Below, in pieces: positions 22,201 through 33,655 of a DNA stretch of 64,000 nt. The notes below the pieces were generated by a model. It was not told the origin of the DNA. It ran no database searches and saw only the letters and a list, made by a program, of their open reading frames with translations. The position numbers and the translations under genes are program-made. This DNA is from Chamaelirium japonicum. Taxonomy: Eukaryota > Streptophyta > Magnoliopsida > Liliales > Melanthiaceae. The number at the start of each line of letters is the position of its first letter. The first letter of the stretch is position 1. Location: contig OX393549.1 in assembly GCA_947650365.1 (NCBI GenBank), positions 83,208,319 to 83,272,318 on the forward strand, read 5' to 3'.

Positions 22201-23328
22201 TCTACATCGAAATAAAAGGCCCTATAGTAATGCCCGACCGGGGGCAGGATGAACAAAATATCCGGGGTTCACATTTTGATAGTGTGTGTTTTATCTATAT
22301 ATGAATTTAGAATTGAGTGACTGTTTATATGAGGACTTCGTGACTTTATATGAACGCCTTATTTAATTTGTTCTTTAATGCTGTAGAATATCTAACGGAC
22401 TGTATGTTAGATAACCTAGTGACAGTAGGAATTGCATGTGAATATAGACTATTGATAGGTTTAGGTATCATTCTGCAAACTTTGATTCTACTAGAACTGA
22501 TAGATCTCATCTTAATTTATTAAGATTAGTTGTCTCATATTATTAAAGACTATTAGGATGTTACTAGCCATTAATTTGGCTAATCTCCCAATTTCCTATT
22601 GGGGGCTACTCTTTCCCACGAGTAGGCTCAGTTGCAGGTCCGGAGGCTCAGGAGTAGCAGTAGGAGCCCAGAGGCGGAGTTAGAGTTGCAGTGTTACCTT
22701 TCGGCTTAGTATGTCAATCTTGTAGTCCTTTCTCTTCAGACTTTGTAATTGTATTGGAATAAGAGTTCTTATTAGTTAGTTAGTATTCTATGATTGTAGT
22801 TGCAATGGTTCTAGCTGAATTTTTTTGGGTAGGCCTCTCCTCAAGGCCCCAAGCCTAGGATAGATCATGATGAAAATATAAGTGCATATAAATGACTAAA
22901 TTGATTAACCCTGTAGATAGAAACTCTAGACTGGTGCACCTGAGTGTTAGGGAGTGGATGAGACTACGTGGCTAGCCGTAGGAGGCTTGAGCCTCGTGCT
23001 CCCTCAGGTAGACTCCTATCAGTATGTAGTGGCACCGACAGGTCACACATACTGAAAGGATATGACTTTTGAAGGTCGAGCTGTTTAGATAATGTCTTAT
23101 CTCTATTAATATTTCTCTTCTTTCCTTTTTAATAAAAATGTTTTTCGAAAAATCAAATTTAAAAGATTCCCCTCTTGTTTCTCCCTCCTCCTTGTTTTCA
23201 TATTAGAGAGCGTAGAAGAAGCCCTGTGAGAACCCAAATTGGTATAGTTAAGTAACCAGACCCAAAATCCCCATCTTTTCCTCACCTCACACCCCAGGGA
23301 TCGGTCTTCGGATTTCTGGGGCGTGACA
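19275..23328 (+). mobile_element. 4,054-bp solo LTR of a Gypsy-type element
   Basis: Starts TGTAACACCTGTGG and ends GGGGCGTGACA, with TAAGG on both sides (19270-19274 and 23329-23333), a 5-bp target duplication. Joining the flanks restores the ~185-bp tandem unit of the host element. There is no PBS, PPT, gag or pol, so this is one LTR left by recombination. The TGTAACACC...GTGACA termini, large size and internal TATA box (20098-20105) resemble LTRs of chromovirus elements such as Tekay/Del; the lineage is inference. The plus-strand frame 20148-20618 (E/R-rich start) is the GA- and CG-rich leader, not a gene. 20640-20780 is rich in ACCCGACCCGAC words. Confidence 0.8.
20098..20105 (+). promoter_or_regulatory. 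TATA box of the solo LTR
   Basis: TATAAATA within TTCTATAAATAGAGATAGAG, followed by a GA-rich then CG-rich leader. It lies about 820 bp into the LTR and would drive plus-strand transcription into the rest of the LTR and the host element. Confidence 0.6.
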
Positions 23329-23333
23329 TAAGG

Positions 23334-23690
23334 ACACCCTCGCCACAGTTAGTTCAGTTCAGGTTGCGACACGGCTGACTAACCTGCAATAGTACAAAGT
23401 TATGTGCCCTAGATATAGGTTCGACTGAAACGATGCTCCGCCTAAGTCCAATACATACAAAGATACTATGTTAAGTACTCCGAATCTTTGGCATTGTATA
23501 TGCTCCTATTGTCATGTAAGGACACATGCTTCCATGCCTCACTATAGTTAGTTCGATTCGGGTTACGACACGATCGACTAAATTGCAATAATACAAAGCT
23601 ACGTGCCCCGACATAGGTTCGACTAAAATGGCACTTCACTTAAGTCCAATCGATACAAAAGCAAAACGCTAAGTACTCTGAATTCTAAAC
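23334..23690. repeat. ~185-bp tandem units of the LARD interior
   Basis: Two further copies of the unit that begins near 19085. Each carries GTTRCGACACGRYYGACTAA, then TACAAAGYTAYGTGCCC, TAGGTTCGACTRAAA and a close in AAGTACTCYGAAT. They lie right of the solo LTR, whose insertion split one unit. Confidence 0.7.
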
Positions 23691-23699
23691 CCCATCGAT

Positions 23700-25590
23700 C
23701 AACGAGCCCAAGGCCCTGTCCTCGGCATTTGAAGACAAAGTTTGAGGCAGGCTTCGCCGCCTCTGCACCCACCAAAGCCCGAGACATTGACATTGTCTCG
23801 ACCCAAGGAGACAGTCATATCGTTCAAAGACAAAGTTCGAGGCAGACTTCGTTGCCTTAGCACCTGGCAAAGCCCGAGACATCAACACCGTCTCGGCCCA
23901 ATGAGATATCCTTAGTATTCGAAGAGTAAAGTCTGAGGCAGGCTTTCCCACCTCGGCACCCGACAAAGCCCGAGACGTCGGCATCGTCTCGACCGAAGGA
24001 GACAGGCTTAGCATTCGAAGACAAAGTCCGAGACAGGCTTTGCCGCCTTGGCACCCGACAAAGCCTGAAACATCGACACCGTCTCAGCCCAAGGAGACAG
24101 CTTTGGCATTCGAAGACAAAGTCCAAGGCAGGCTTCGCCGCTTCGATACCCAACAAAGCCCGAGACGTCGACACCGTCTTGGCCCAAGGAGATAGCCTTG
24201 GCATTCGAAGACAAAGTTCAAGGCAAGCTTTGCCACCTTGGCACTTAACAAAGTCTGAGATGTCGACACCGTCTCGGCCCAAGGAGACAGCCCTGACATT
24301 TGAAGACAAAGTCCGAGGCAGGCTTTGCTGACTCGGTACCTGACAAACCCTGAGACGTCGATATTGTCTCAGCCCAAGGAGACAACCTTGGTATTCGAAG
24401 ACACAATTTGAGACAAGCTTTGTATTCTCGGCATCTGACAAACTCCGAGACGTCAACATCATCTCGGCCTAAGGAGATAGCCTTGGCATTCAAAGACAAA
24501 GTCCGAGGCAAGCTTTGCCGCCTCGGCACCCGACAAAGCCCAAGACGTCGGTATCATCTCGGCCCAAGGAGACAGCCTTGGCATTCGAAGACAAAGTCTG
24601 AGGTAGGCTTCACCATCTCGGCACTCGACAAAGCCCGACATGTTGGCATCGTCTCAGCCCAAGGAGATAATCTTGGCATTCGAAGACAAAGTCCGCAATA
24701 GGCTTCGCCGCCTCGACACCTGCCAAAGCCCAAGACATCATATCATCTCAACCCAAGGAGACAGCCTTGGTATTTGAAGACAAAGTCCACGACAAGCTTT
24801 GCCGCCTCGATACCCGACAAAGCCCTAGACGTCGGCATCGTCTCGGCCCAAGGAGACTACCTTGGCAATCGAAGACAAAGTCCGAGGCAGGCTTCGCCGC
24901 CTCAGCATTCTAGAAAGCCCAAGACATCGGCATCATCTCGGCCCAAGGAGACAACCTTGGCATTCGAAGACAAAGTCTAAAGCAGCCTTTGCCGCCTCGG
25001 TACCTGCTAAATCCTGAGTCGTTAATACCGTCTCCACCCAAGGAGACAGGCTTTGCATTCGAAGACAAAGTCCGAGGCAGCCTTCGTCGCCTTGGCACCT
25101 GACAAAGCCTGAGACGTCGACATCATCTCAGCCCAAGGAGATAGCCTTGGTATTCGAAGACAAAGTTCAAGGCAGGTCTCGCCGCCTCGGCACCTGACAA
25201 AGTCTGAGATGTCGACATCGTCTCGGTCCAAGAAGACAGCCTTGGAACTCGAATATAAAGTCTCAGGCACCCTCATAGCCTTGGCATGTAATAAAGTCCA
25301 AGGAGACAACCTTCGCCCTCGAATACAAAGTCCAAGGCATGCGCTATCGCCGCCTCGGCATGCAGCAAAGTCCAAGGAGATAGCCTTGGTACTTGAATAC
25401 AAAGTTCGAGTCGTCATTGTCGCCTTGACATACAGCAAAATCCAAGGAGATGGTCTTGGTACTCGAATACAAAGTTCGAGGCATAATCGTCACCTCGGTA
25501 TGCAACAAAGTCTAAGGAGACAATCTTGGCACATGAATGCAAAGTCCGAGATGTTCCGCATCGCCTCGGCCCTTAACATGATCGTAGATG
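23700..25590. repeat. 95-bp tandem array (about 20 units)
   Basis: Units containing CATTCGAAGACAAAGTCCGA, GGCAGGCTTCGCCGCCTCGG and GGCCCAAGGAGACAGCCTTG recur every ~95 bp (for example at 24018, 24112 and 24207). Divergence rises towards the right, where the units shorten to ~60 bp (25240-25540). Because 95 is not a multiple of three, every frame shows broken repeats of one peptide. These overlapping frames are not genes. Confidence 0.9.
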
Positions 25591-27540
25591 AAAATTAAAG
25601 CTAATGTATAGCTACCAAAGTTTGGCTAGCTAAACTCTGTGCATTAAAAAACCATCTAATTGAAGCTAGTTGGCGTGACCCATGATGGGCAGATGCAAGC
25701 ACGGGTTTTAGATTGCACAATCTATAAAATAGCTGAAGTTAAGAAAATAATGATCACAAAATATAACGCGAAAGAGCACTCAAGTTATATATAAATAGAA
25801 ACCCTTAACATGGATAAAACCCACCCTCCGGTCAAAACCGGGCCTAGACCCTTCACACAGATAGGTCTAGCTTCCCTTAGAAGATCCAGACAAGGTTACA
25901 AGCAAACTAAGACGTGGATACATAGAGATTACCCGTTAGCCCCCTAAGTTTGTGACTCGCGCTTTTGGTGAAGTAGAGACGACGCTCTTACTTCATAGGT
26001 GCTTAACTGAGCTGACTCTTACACCTCCGTAGTCGTTCCTCTTCTCTGCTTGTCCTTTTCCCCAAAGAGGCCTCCCAAAGTGAGTGACATCGCTAAGGGT
26101 GCTCAACATGAACGGCATCACAGAGCGCTCTCGCAAGAGCCTTCCACACGGCGGTGGGAATACACTTAGTGTGTGTAAAGTGAAATGGGGAGAAACAAAA
26201 TGAAAAAGAAAAGAAAACACTTGAACCTTAGAAGTAGCCTAAGGTAGAGGGTGACCTAGATCTCTTTCAAGACCTTCGATGCATGCCTCTAAGCCTAGTA
26301 TACCTAAGAGATTTAAGCAACAGAAACCCCAAAATATAGATCATAATCTAGGTGTTGGATGACACCTTAGATCCTTCACTAAACTTTGACCTTTCTTACT
26401 TGTTGATCACAAGGAGTTGGAAGACTTTCAAGGACCATACAAGTAGTGAGTCCAACCTCCATAGTTTTGAACTATGATAGAAGGTTGAAGAGAGGAGGAG
26501 AAAGGGAAGAAGAGAGGAGATGGAGTTTAAGGATGAACTCTCTAAACTTTAAAACTCTCTTCTAATTCTTCTCCTAAATCAAAAGACTCATTAGTAGCTA
26601 ACGGGTGTAGGGGTAGGCTATTTATAGCCCAAGAGGGCTTAGGTGGATGGCTAAGACCAAATGAGAGACCCTTAACTTTAAGGGTCTACCTCAGCCAAGT
26701 CGTGTGCACGACCCTACAGTCGTGTGCACGACCCTACAGTCGTGTGCACGATCAACACGTGGCACTATGTGGTAGGTTGAGCCAACCAACTCAAGCCTTC
26801 CAGAAAGTTCTAAGTCAAGTCGTGCGCACGATCTACCACTTGTCGACGTGCCATAGGATCGTCCCATATGGGGCTAAGGTGGACATCAAATAGTGTGTGA
26901 TCGACTAGGATCATGTGCACAACTTGTAAAAGTCATGTGCACAAGTTTAGTCAACAAGCACACATATTTGAGCAAAAAAATTCTAAGGCAAAGTAGTGCG
27001 CATGAATTTGGTCTCACAGAGAGGACTTTTGCCCACCTCTAAACTAAGCCATAGTTGTGCGCATAACTTATGAAAATCGTGCGCACGACTAGCCTTCTTA
27101 ACACATACTAAGTGTAGGGCTTTGGCTCTTGTTCAGATCAAGGTAAAACGTTAAAGTCTAATATACCCATGTTTTCATTTTTGGTCTAAAATATATGTCC
27201 ATACATCTTTAACATTTAAACCAAAATGAACATGCATGCAACACCTAAAACGATAAAAATGATCGAACGAAACTAAGTGATGTGTGTGTTAGCACCCTAA
27301 TTACCCTAGCAATGTCTTTTTTCCAAAGAGTTTAAACACGTACCTTCCATGCCTAAGCATGGTGGAAGAGGATGATAGTAGTGGTTTTGACTATAATGGT
27401 ATTTTTTTATCATAACATAGCCAAACCTAACTCTACCCTCCCGACTTTAGCTTACAGCTACTCACTACACCGGTAAAGTATGTTTGTTTAAGTCACTAAA
27501 AACTAATGACAACATAAGAAAACCTAACAGTAGAGATAGC
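25591..27540. other. unassigned segment of the LARD interior, with a CGTGTGCACG short repeat
   Basis: No gene. The 20-bp unit GTCGTGTGCACGACCCTACA occurs as two full copies and a third partial copy at 26699-26757, and related GTCGTGCGCACGA words recur at 26818, 27053 and 27080. The AT-rich ends and the different composition from both flanking arrays suggest an inserted LTR or fragment of another element. No termini could be defined. Confidence 0.4.
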
Positions 27541-28300
27541 TCCAGTGCTTACAGATAAATTTCGAGGTGCTCTGCACCACCTTGACACTCAACGAGGCTG
27601 AAGAGATAGCTCCGGCTCTCACAGACAAAGTCTGAGACGACCTCCACCTCGGTGCTCAATGCACTTGGAGAGACAACTCTGATGCTCACAGACAAAGTCC
27701 GAGGTGACCTCCGCTTCGGTGCTCAACGAGATAGTTCCAGCGCTTGTAGGCAAAGTTTGAGGTGACCTCTGCTTCGGCGCTCAACGCGCCCGGAGAGACA
27801 GCTCTGGCGCTCGCAGACAAAGTCTGAGGCGATCACTGCCCTGGCGCTCAACAAGCCCCGACAGTCAGCTCTGACTCTTGCAAACAAAGTTTGAGGTGAC
27901 CACCGCCTCGGCGCTCAACGAGCCCGAAGAGATAGCTTGGCACTCGCAGACAAAGTTTGAGGTGACCTCCACCTCGATGCTCAACGTGTCTGAAGAGACA
28001 GCTTCGACGTTTGCAGATAAAGTTTGAGGGGACCACCACCCTGGCTCTCAACGAGCTTGGAAAGACAGCTCTGGCACTCGTTGACAAAGTCCGAGGCAAC
28101 CACTGCCTCGGTGCTCAACGTGCCCGGAGAGACAGCTCCAGTGCTCGCAGACAAAGTTCGAGGTGCTCCGTACCGCCTCGGTGCTCAACGAGCCCGGAGA
28201 GATAACTCCGTCGCTCGCAAACAAAATATGAGGTGACCATTGCCCCGGTGCTCAACGAGCTCGGAAAGACAGCTCTGGCGCTCGCAAATAAAGCTGTGGG
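27541..28300. repeat. 66-68-bp tandem array (about 11 units)
   Basis: Units with CTCGCAGACAAAGTCTGAGG, TGACCWCCGCCTCGGYGCTC and AACGAGCCCGGAGAGACAGC. The GACAAAGTCYGAGG core and CCTCGG word are shared with the 95-bp array at 23700, so the two arrays probably have a common origin and were amplified separately. Confidence 0.85.
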
Positions 28301-28439
28301 TGCAAAAATTGTACTAGACCGAACCAGACCCACATAGGCCCACACAACGGTCCAAGTTGGCAAGCCGAGGCCCAAGTTTGGCCTGCGGCAACACCCAAAA
28401 ACCGACCATCGGTTTTGCGGTCGGTTGGCAGCGATCGAC

Positions 28440-28780
28440 CGAGCCCCGACACGCCCGCCCGTGATTGCCCATGACCCGCACCCAGCCCGCTAGCACCCGG
28501 TCCGCTCGTGCCCGTGCCCGATCCGTGCCCTCACGTGACCCGATCCACGCCCGCGCCCACACCCGACCCACGCTCGACCCGCGCCCGCGCCTGACCCTTG
28601 CCAGCTCACCCACGCCCGACCTGCTCACGTGCCCAACCTGAGCGCCTACGCGCCCGGCCCTCATGCTCGCCCGCGCCCGATCGACCTGCTCATGTGCCCA
28701 ACCTCGAGTGCCTACACGCCCGGCCCTCATGCTCCCCCGCGCACTCGACCTGACCATGAGCCAAACCGCGTGACTAGCGC
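28440..28780. repeat. irregular CCCGCGCCCGACC-rich repeats
   Basis: GC-rich stretch of degenerate 12-25-bp words (CGCGCCCG, CACGCCCGACC). A 66-bp block, GACCTGCTCAYGTGCCCAAC through CTCATGCTCSCCCGCGC, is duplicated at about 28618 and 28683. No coding. Confidence 0.6.
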
Positions 28781-28789
28781 ACCCGACGC

Positions 28790-29465
28790 TGATGTGTTGT
28801 GGTCGATCGAAAGACATTCACCCCGCCAGCCCTTGGCAGAGGTCGGCGGGCACGACGGTCAGCCCCGGACAGCGGGTCGACAGACGAGCACTCGGTCTAC
28901 CCTTGGCAGGGTGTCGGCGAGCATGACGGTCACCCCCGGACAGTGGGTCGGTAGACACACACCCGTTGGCCCTTGGCAGAGGGTCGACGGGCGCGACGTT
29001 CTGCCCCGGACAGCGGGTCGACAGACGGGCATCCCGGTGGCCCTTGGCAAGAGGTCGATGGGTGCAATGGTCAGACCCGGATAGTGGGTCGGTAGACGCG
29101 CACCTGGCCGGCCCTTGACAAGGGAGTCAGCGGCCATGATGGTCGGTCCCGGCAGTGGGTCAGCAAACATGCACCCCGTTGGCCCTTGACAAGGGGTCGA
29201 CGGACGCGACGGTCGGCCCCGGACAGCGGGTCAGCAGACGCACACCCTATCGGCCCTTGGCAGGGGGTCGACGAGCGCGACGGTCGGCCCTGGGCAGTGA
29301 GTCGGCAGACGCGCACCTTGCCAGCCCTTGGCAGGGCATCGGCGAACGTGATGGTCAGCCCCGGATAGTAGGTTGGCAGACACGCACCCGGTTGGCCCCT
29401 GGCAGGGGGTTGAAGGGCGCGATGGTCGGTCTTGTATAGTGGGACGGTGGACACGCAACCAGTTT
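28790..29465. repeat. 70-71-bp tandem array (about 9 units)
   Basis: Units carrying GGACAGCGGGTCGRCAGACG, then GGCCCTTGGCAGGGGGTCGA and CGCGACGGTC. The GGACAGYGGG word falls near 28866, 28937, 29007 and 29078. The unit is unrelated to the neighbouring 67-bp array by eye. The overlapping frames on both strands are repeat artefacts. Confidence 0.85.
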
Positions 29466-29526
29466 TGCACCAAAGTTTTCCAACCCGCTAGGTTAGCACC
29501 TGCCTAGCTGGGAGGGGGGGTAATTG

Positions 29527-30252
29527 TGGCTGTAAAATTTGGCTAACGCTTGACAGTGTGACCTGGAGCCCTACTTGGGGCCCATGGAGACGACGATGGA
29601 ACCCATAGCTCTGTCTGGGGCCCACGGAGATGATTATGGGACCCGCAGCCCTGCTTGGGGCCCACGGAGATGACAATGGGACCTGTAGCTCTACTTGGAG
29701 TCCACGGAGACGACTATGGAACCTGCAGCCCTGCATGGGGTCCACAGAGACGATAGTGGAACACGCTTCCCTACCTGGGTCCCACGGAGATGACAGTGGG
29801 ACCCGTAGCCCTGCCTGGGGCCCATGAAGACTATTCGGGGTTTGTTAAATCCCCTCAGATATTTACAAAAACTTCGATATTCCCAAACCTCTATAAATAA
29901 CAGACCTGACAAATGATCTAGGAGGGAATTTGATTATTCAACATCAAACTTTCTGTTTTCCGGAGCTCCTCGAGCCTTCTGGTGATCAGACTTCAATCAA
30001 GCCTACTTCATCCTCTGTCTACTTGTATAAGCACTCCTCGGCCTGTCGAGAGTAGCTCGACTTCTTCAGAGATAGTGGATTCAAAGGTTGCGTCTTACTG
30101 CATGGAGACGTAGGCTTCGGCCAAACTTCGTCACCACTTCCTGTGCTAACTCTCTCTCTCTCTCTCTACTCTACAGTGTGTTTGTGTAACAGCTAAGCAT
30201 GCGATAGCTCAGCGCTCTACAGTGCGCCACTTATCAAAGGTTAACACCTTCA
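29527..30252 (+). repeat. 3' LTR of the LARD-like element
   Basis: Begins TGGCTGTAAAATTTGGCTAA after the purine tract GGGAGGGGGGG. Contains six to seven ~41-bp units around CTGCTTGGGGCCCACGGAGA, then the same conserved blocks as the 5' copy, a shorter (CT)n run and CAGCGCTCTACAGTGCGCCA. Similarity to the 5' copy stops at AACACCTTC. Confidence 0.75.
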
Positions 30253-32061
30253 ATTTCTTCATATGGCTCGGGAGTTTGTGGAGTCCTTCGGAGCTCTGAA
30301 GCATATGGGACCGATTTTACCTGCCACGCATGTAAGCGTTAAGAGCTCCCTTTGGCGTCAGTTGGAGGGGGCGATTTGGGCCCGGATCGCCACATCCTCC
30401 TTCAAAGCACGAGTCCACTTGGAGCCCATTGGAGATGCTCTTAGAGGTGCATGTCACAAGCTCGATCCATTGAAAGGGGTCACGTGCGCCGCCGATGTTA
30501 GTCGTAGTCTTCTAGGTAGTAAAACCCTAGCCATAAGGCCCATAATTCAGGCCATTGTTGTGCACAAAACGATTCTCCTCTCTTTTCTGAAATGTTTTGG
30601 GAGGGTGCAACTATGTTCATGAAACTTCACAAAACGATCGACGGTACTGGAGGTATCCAAATTCTTTTTTTTTGGTGCAAAACATTGTTCGATTCTTATA
30701 TTTCATGTGTACTCACACTATTTGTTCTCTATATGATGATAGAGAAGATGGGAGACTCGAAAAGAAAAGTGTAGCACATCCTAGAACAAGTTTATACTAG
30801 GGTACCAAGGTTCAGAAGGTCGTCGTACCTTAAACCCACAAGGGAATATTTCATCTCTCCCACAACTTCAAAAATTGTATCCTAGTGGTTAGCCCCACTG
30901 TATCCCTCCCGTGTGGTTGTAGGATCTAATTCCGGACTTGTCTTACGTTGTGTGGAATATAAATAAAGTGGTACACGTACCTGTGGGCATAAACAAGACT
31001 CGATCTTCTACAAGAAAAGATATTGTGTGCCCCTGCAGTTGGCAGGCTTCGAATCGTGGTTTCTTTTGTGCAATGACACTTACAGGCGCCACTCTAAGTC
31101 TCTAACTGAGACATTTATGTAAAAACCAATTTCACAACAAGACAAAAACGTTTCAAAATTTTGAAACATTTTTGCCTTGAAACCCTAACCCTAACCCAAC
31201 TTCTATATCCTAAATAGTGAACCATAACCCTAATTCTATACGCTAAATAGTGAATTCTAACCCTAACCATACTTCTATACCCTAATAATGAACCATTATC
31301 CTAAACATAATATTAATCCTAATTATATACCCTAAATGGTGAATCATAATCCTAAACCTAACTATAACCCTAATTCTATACCTCTAACATTGAACCCTAA
31401 ACCTAACCCAAATCACTGTAGCAGTCCGAAACTACTATAGCAGTCTTAAATCAATATAGCCGTCTGAAAGCACTATAAGAGTTCGAAATCATTGTAGCAG
31501 TATAAAATAATTGACTTCATACAGAATTGGATTTCTATGGCAGAATAGGATCTCAGAAATAGTTTGGTATTTACAATTAAACTTTATTTAAAAGTTAGTT
31601 ACATTGACTTAACGCAATAGGAAAAGCTTGGTGTCCATATCGTTAGTGATGTATCACCAATTTTGTCCAAAAAGTATCTCTCACACACAAACACACACTC
31701 ATTTTCTTTTTTACGGCAAAATTTTAATTAAATAAATTATTATTGTGTATGAATTTTTGTTTTTAATGATAGAGAAGGTTCCTTAGGACAAGTCAGTTGC
31801 ACCAAAAGCCTACCCGTAACATCTTGACCATGTGCTGGTTTGTGGTACCGGCCTACCTTTGGCCGGTCCTCAGAGAACTGTTGGCACCTGGTTCCTCCAC
31901 CCCACAACTATCACGCCATTAGTATGAATTGACCTACAATGGCAGGTACGTAAAAGTCGCCGAACAGTATCGACCGGCACGAACCTCGAATGATCAAGGA
32001 GTAGGAAACCATGGGTTTTAATATTGGACAACAAACTATATCCATCCTCCGAATTCTTTAA
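30253..32061. other. intergenic stretch right of the LARD-like element
   Basis: 30253-30450 holds the right half of the CCATCTCCAA MITE (end at GAGATGCTCTTAGAG). The 119-codon frame at 30263-30622 runs across it and is not a gene. 30780-31170 shows nothing I can assign. The remainder holds the telomere-like tract listed separately and AT-rich sequence. Confidence 0.4.
31180..31500. repeat. degenerate telomere-like (CCCTAAA) minisatellite
   Basis: CCTAACCC/CCCTAAA words are mixed into a ~50-bp unit, CCTAATTCTATACCCTAAAT followed by AGTGAACCATAA, repeated about four to five times (31195-31400). It runs into ~23-bp units around CACTGTAGCAGTCYGAAA (31414-31495). It is too degenerate to be a chromosome end and reads as an interstitial minisatellite. 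Confidence 0.65.
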
Positions 32062-32761
32062 TTAGAACATCTCCAACGGTGTCTGCTATTATGTAGGCAC
32101 TGATTAGGGGTGGCAATGGGTCGTGTCGTGTCCAAAACCCCTAAACCCAGGCCCGACCCGTTTAGCTAATCGTGTCTAGATCCTAAACCTGTACCCGACC
32201 CGCTAATAAACAGGTAGACCCGATAAGACCCGTTTACCACCCAGGTCTATTCAGTTGACCCAATCCGACCCAATCCGACTCGACCCGACCTGACCCAAAA
32301 GACCCGCTGTAATATATGTTATAGTATCAAATTGCGGGTAGACCCGACCCGACCCGACACGACCCGTTGAATACTAAACGGGTCTTTCCGGGTCTACCGT
32401 GTCCAGACCCTAAACCTGGACCCGACCCGTTTATTAAACGGGTCTATCGTGTCGACCCGTTTACAACCCGAACCCGTTTAGCCCTGACCCAGACCCGCTA
32501 ACTCCGTGTCGGGTCCGAAATTGCCAGCCCTAGCACTGATACATCCCTTCAGGTGAATTTTCATCCTCAAATTTTAACCGCGATAGATAGAAGAGAATGA
32601 AACGAACGGTCACGATAGACATAAGAGAGAGACTTCGTCAAAAATGGCAACTCCGCTATATATCAACCAAAAGTCCACCCTATATTTATGCAAGGAGATA
32701 TAGGTTGGAGGTCGCCGTCCACCATATATGACAATATGGCGGATTGTTGGAGATGCTCTAA
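32062..32761. mobile_element. MITE with TTAGARCATCTCCAAC ends, split by a hAT MITE
   Basis: TTAGAACATCTCCAACGGTG at the left end pairs with the reversed right end TTAGAGCATCTCCAACAATC. The same end type is seen at 17587 and 30446. Removing the nested element at 32105-32540 leaves ~264 bp. No coding sequence. Confidence 0.6.
32105..32532. mobile_element. 428-bp hAT MITE with perfect 8-bp target duplication
   Basis: Ends TAGGGGTGGCAAT and (reversed) TAGGGCTGGCAAT. GCACTGAT is directly outside both (32097-32104 and 32533-32540). The interior is made of ACCCGACCCG and GACCCGTTTA words in both orientations. This terminal sequence and 8-bp duplication are known from plant hAT MITEs. Confidence 0.9.
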
Positions 32762-33179
32762 CAAACCCAAGACGCACTTTTAGATCATAGGGACGGATAA
32801 CTATTCGGATAGGAAGGTAGCGAATAAGCCAAAAGTTCGGCATATATCCGTTGCAATATGGAAAATGCTATTGGCCCAATCTGTTTTCCATCTTTTTTTT
32901 GTTCGTTTGTGTGTGGCACGATTATAGCCATCCGTTGCGCCCAACCCTTACCGGCAGGCAAAGGGACGTCTGGGTCAGATGCCACCTCAGGTTGGACCGA
33001 AAAGAAATTGAAAAACAGGTTGGATGACTGTTGAAAATGTACTGCCTAAGCAGATTGTGACTTATGGAAGTCTTTCGAGAACTAGGAATAAGAGCTACCA
33101 ATGTAGAGCAAAGCACGCAAGCTTGGGGTAAATTTTCTTTTTTTAATGAGAAATGCTCTTTTTTTTTTTTTTGAAAAGG
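32762..33179. other. unassigned spacer
   Basis: No gene or clear repeat. A-rich runs at about 33139-33171. The 33000-33130 stretch may be part of the Copia-1 3' LTR, whose far end I cannot fix. Confidence 0.35.
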
Positions 33180-33545
<366 letters not shown>

Positions 33546-33655
33546 ACCAACAGCCCCCCCTCAAACTCAAGGTGGGTCATGCACCATGAGTTTGCTGAGT
33601 CTAAACTGAAAACATGGAGCTGTGTGCAACTTCGTGAGGAAATCAGCAATCTACT
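33546..33655 (-). pseudogene. Copia-1 RNase H C-terminal end
   Basis: Minus-strand codons read approximately (V)DLLTKLHTAP, then FRLSKLMVHDPP and a stop. This fits the ADLFTKAH...SKLMV end of Copia RNase H. It continues the fragment that stops at 46865; the Gypsy insertion with CTACT on each side separates them. Confidence 0.65.

Larger units (their letters stand above)
17657..30252 (+). mobile_element. large non-coding LTR element (LARD-like)
   Basis: Direct repeats of ~730 bp bound it (17657-18391 and 29527-30252). A purine tract GGGAGGGGGGG (29511-29521) precedes the right repeat, and TTTGGCATCGTTTGTGCGAT (18441-18460) after the left one resembles the TTGGCGCCGTCTGTGG primer-binding region of some Gypsy elements. 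The ~11-kb interior encodes no gag or pol. It consists mainly of tandem arrays (annotated separately) plus a solo LTR of another family. This is a large retrotransposon derivative that must depend on proteins from a partner element. No target duplication is visible: CCAAG lies on the left and ATTTC on the right. The right LTR may have lost its last bases, since the left one could run on to CCTCCACA at 18439. Confidence 0.65.

Noticed and set aside
23700-25590. Possible CRISPR-like array
   Set aside because: Units are directly tandem and diverged with no unique spacers, and the context is a eukaryotic retroelement.
23685-25598. Many overlapping frames of 60-201 codons on both strands
   Set aside because: They are translations of the 95-bp tandem array; the unit length is not a multiple of three and no domain appears.
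28314-29473. R/G/P-rich frames of 80-167 codons
   Set aside because: Translations of the GC-rich 70-bp array and CCCGCGCCCG repeats on either strand.
30263-30622. 119-codon frame with a plausible start
   Set aside because: It runs across the end of the LARD flank and a MITE terminus and resembles no protein.
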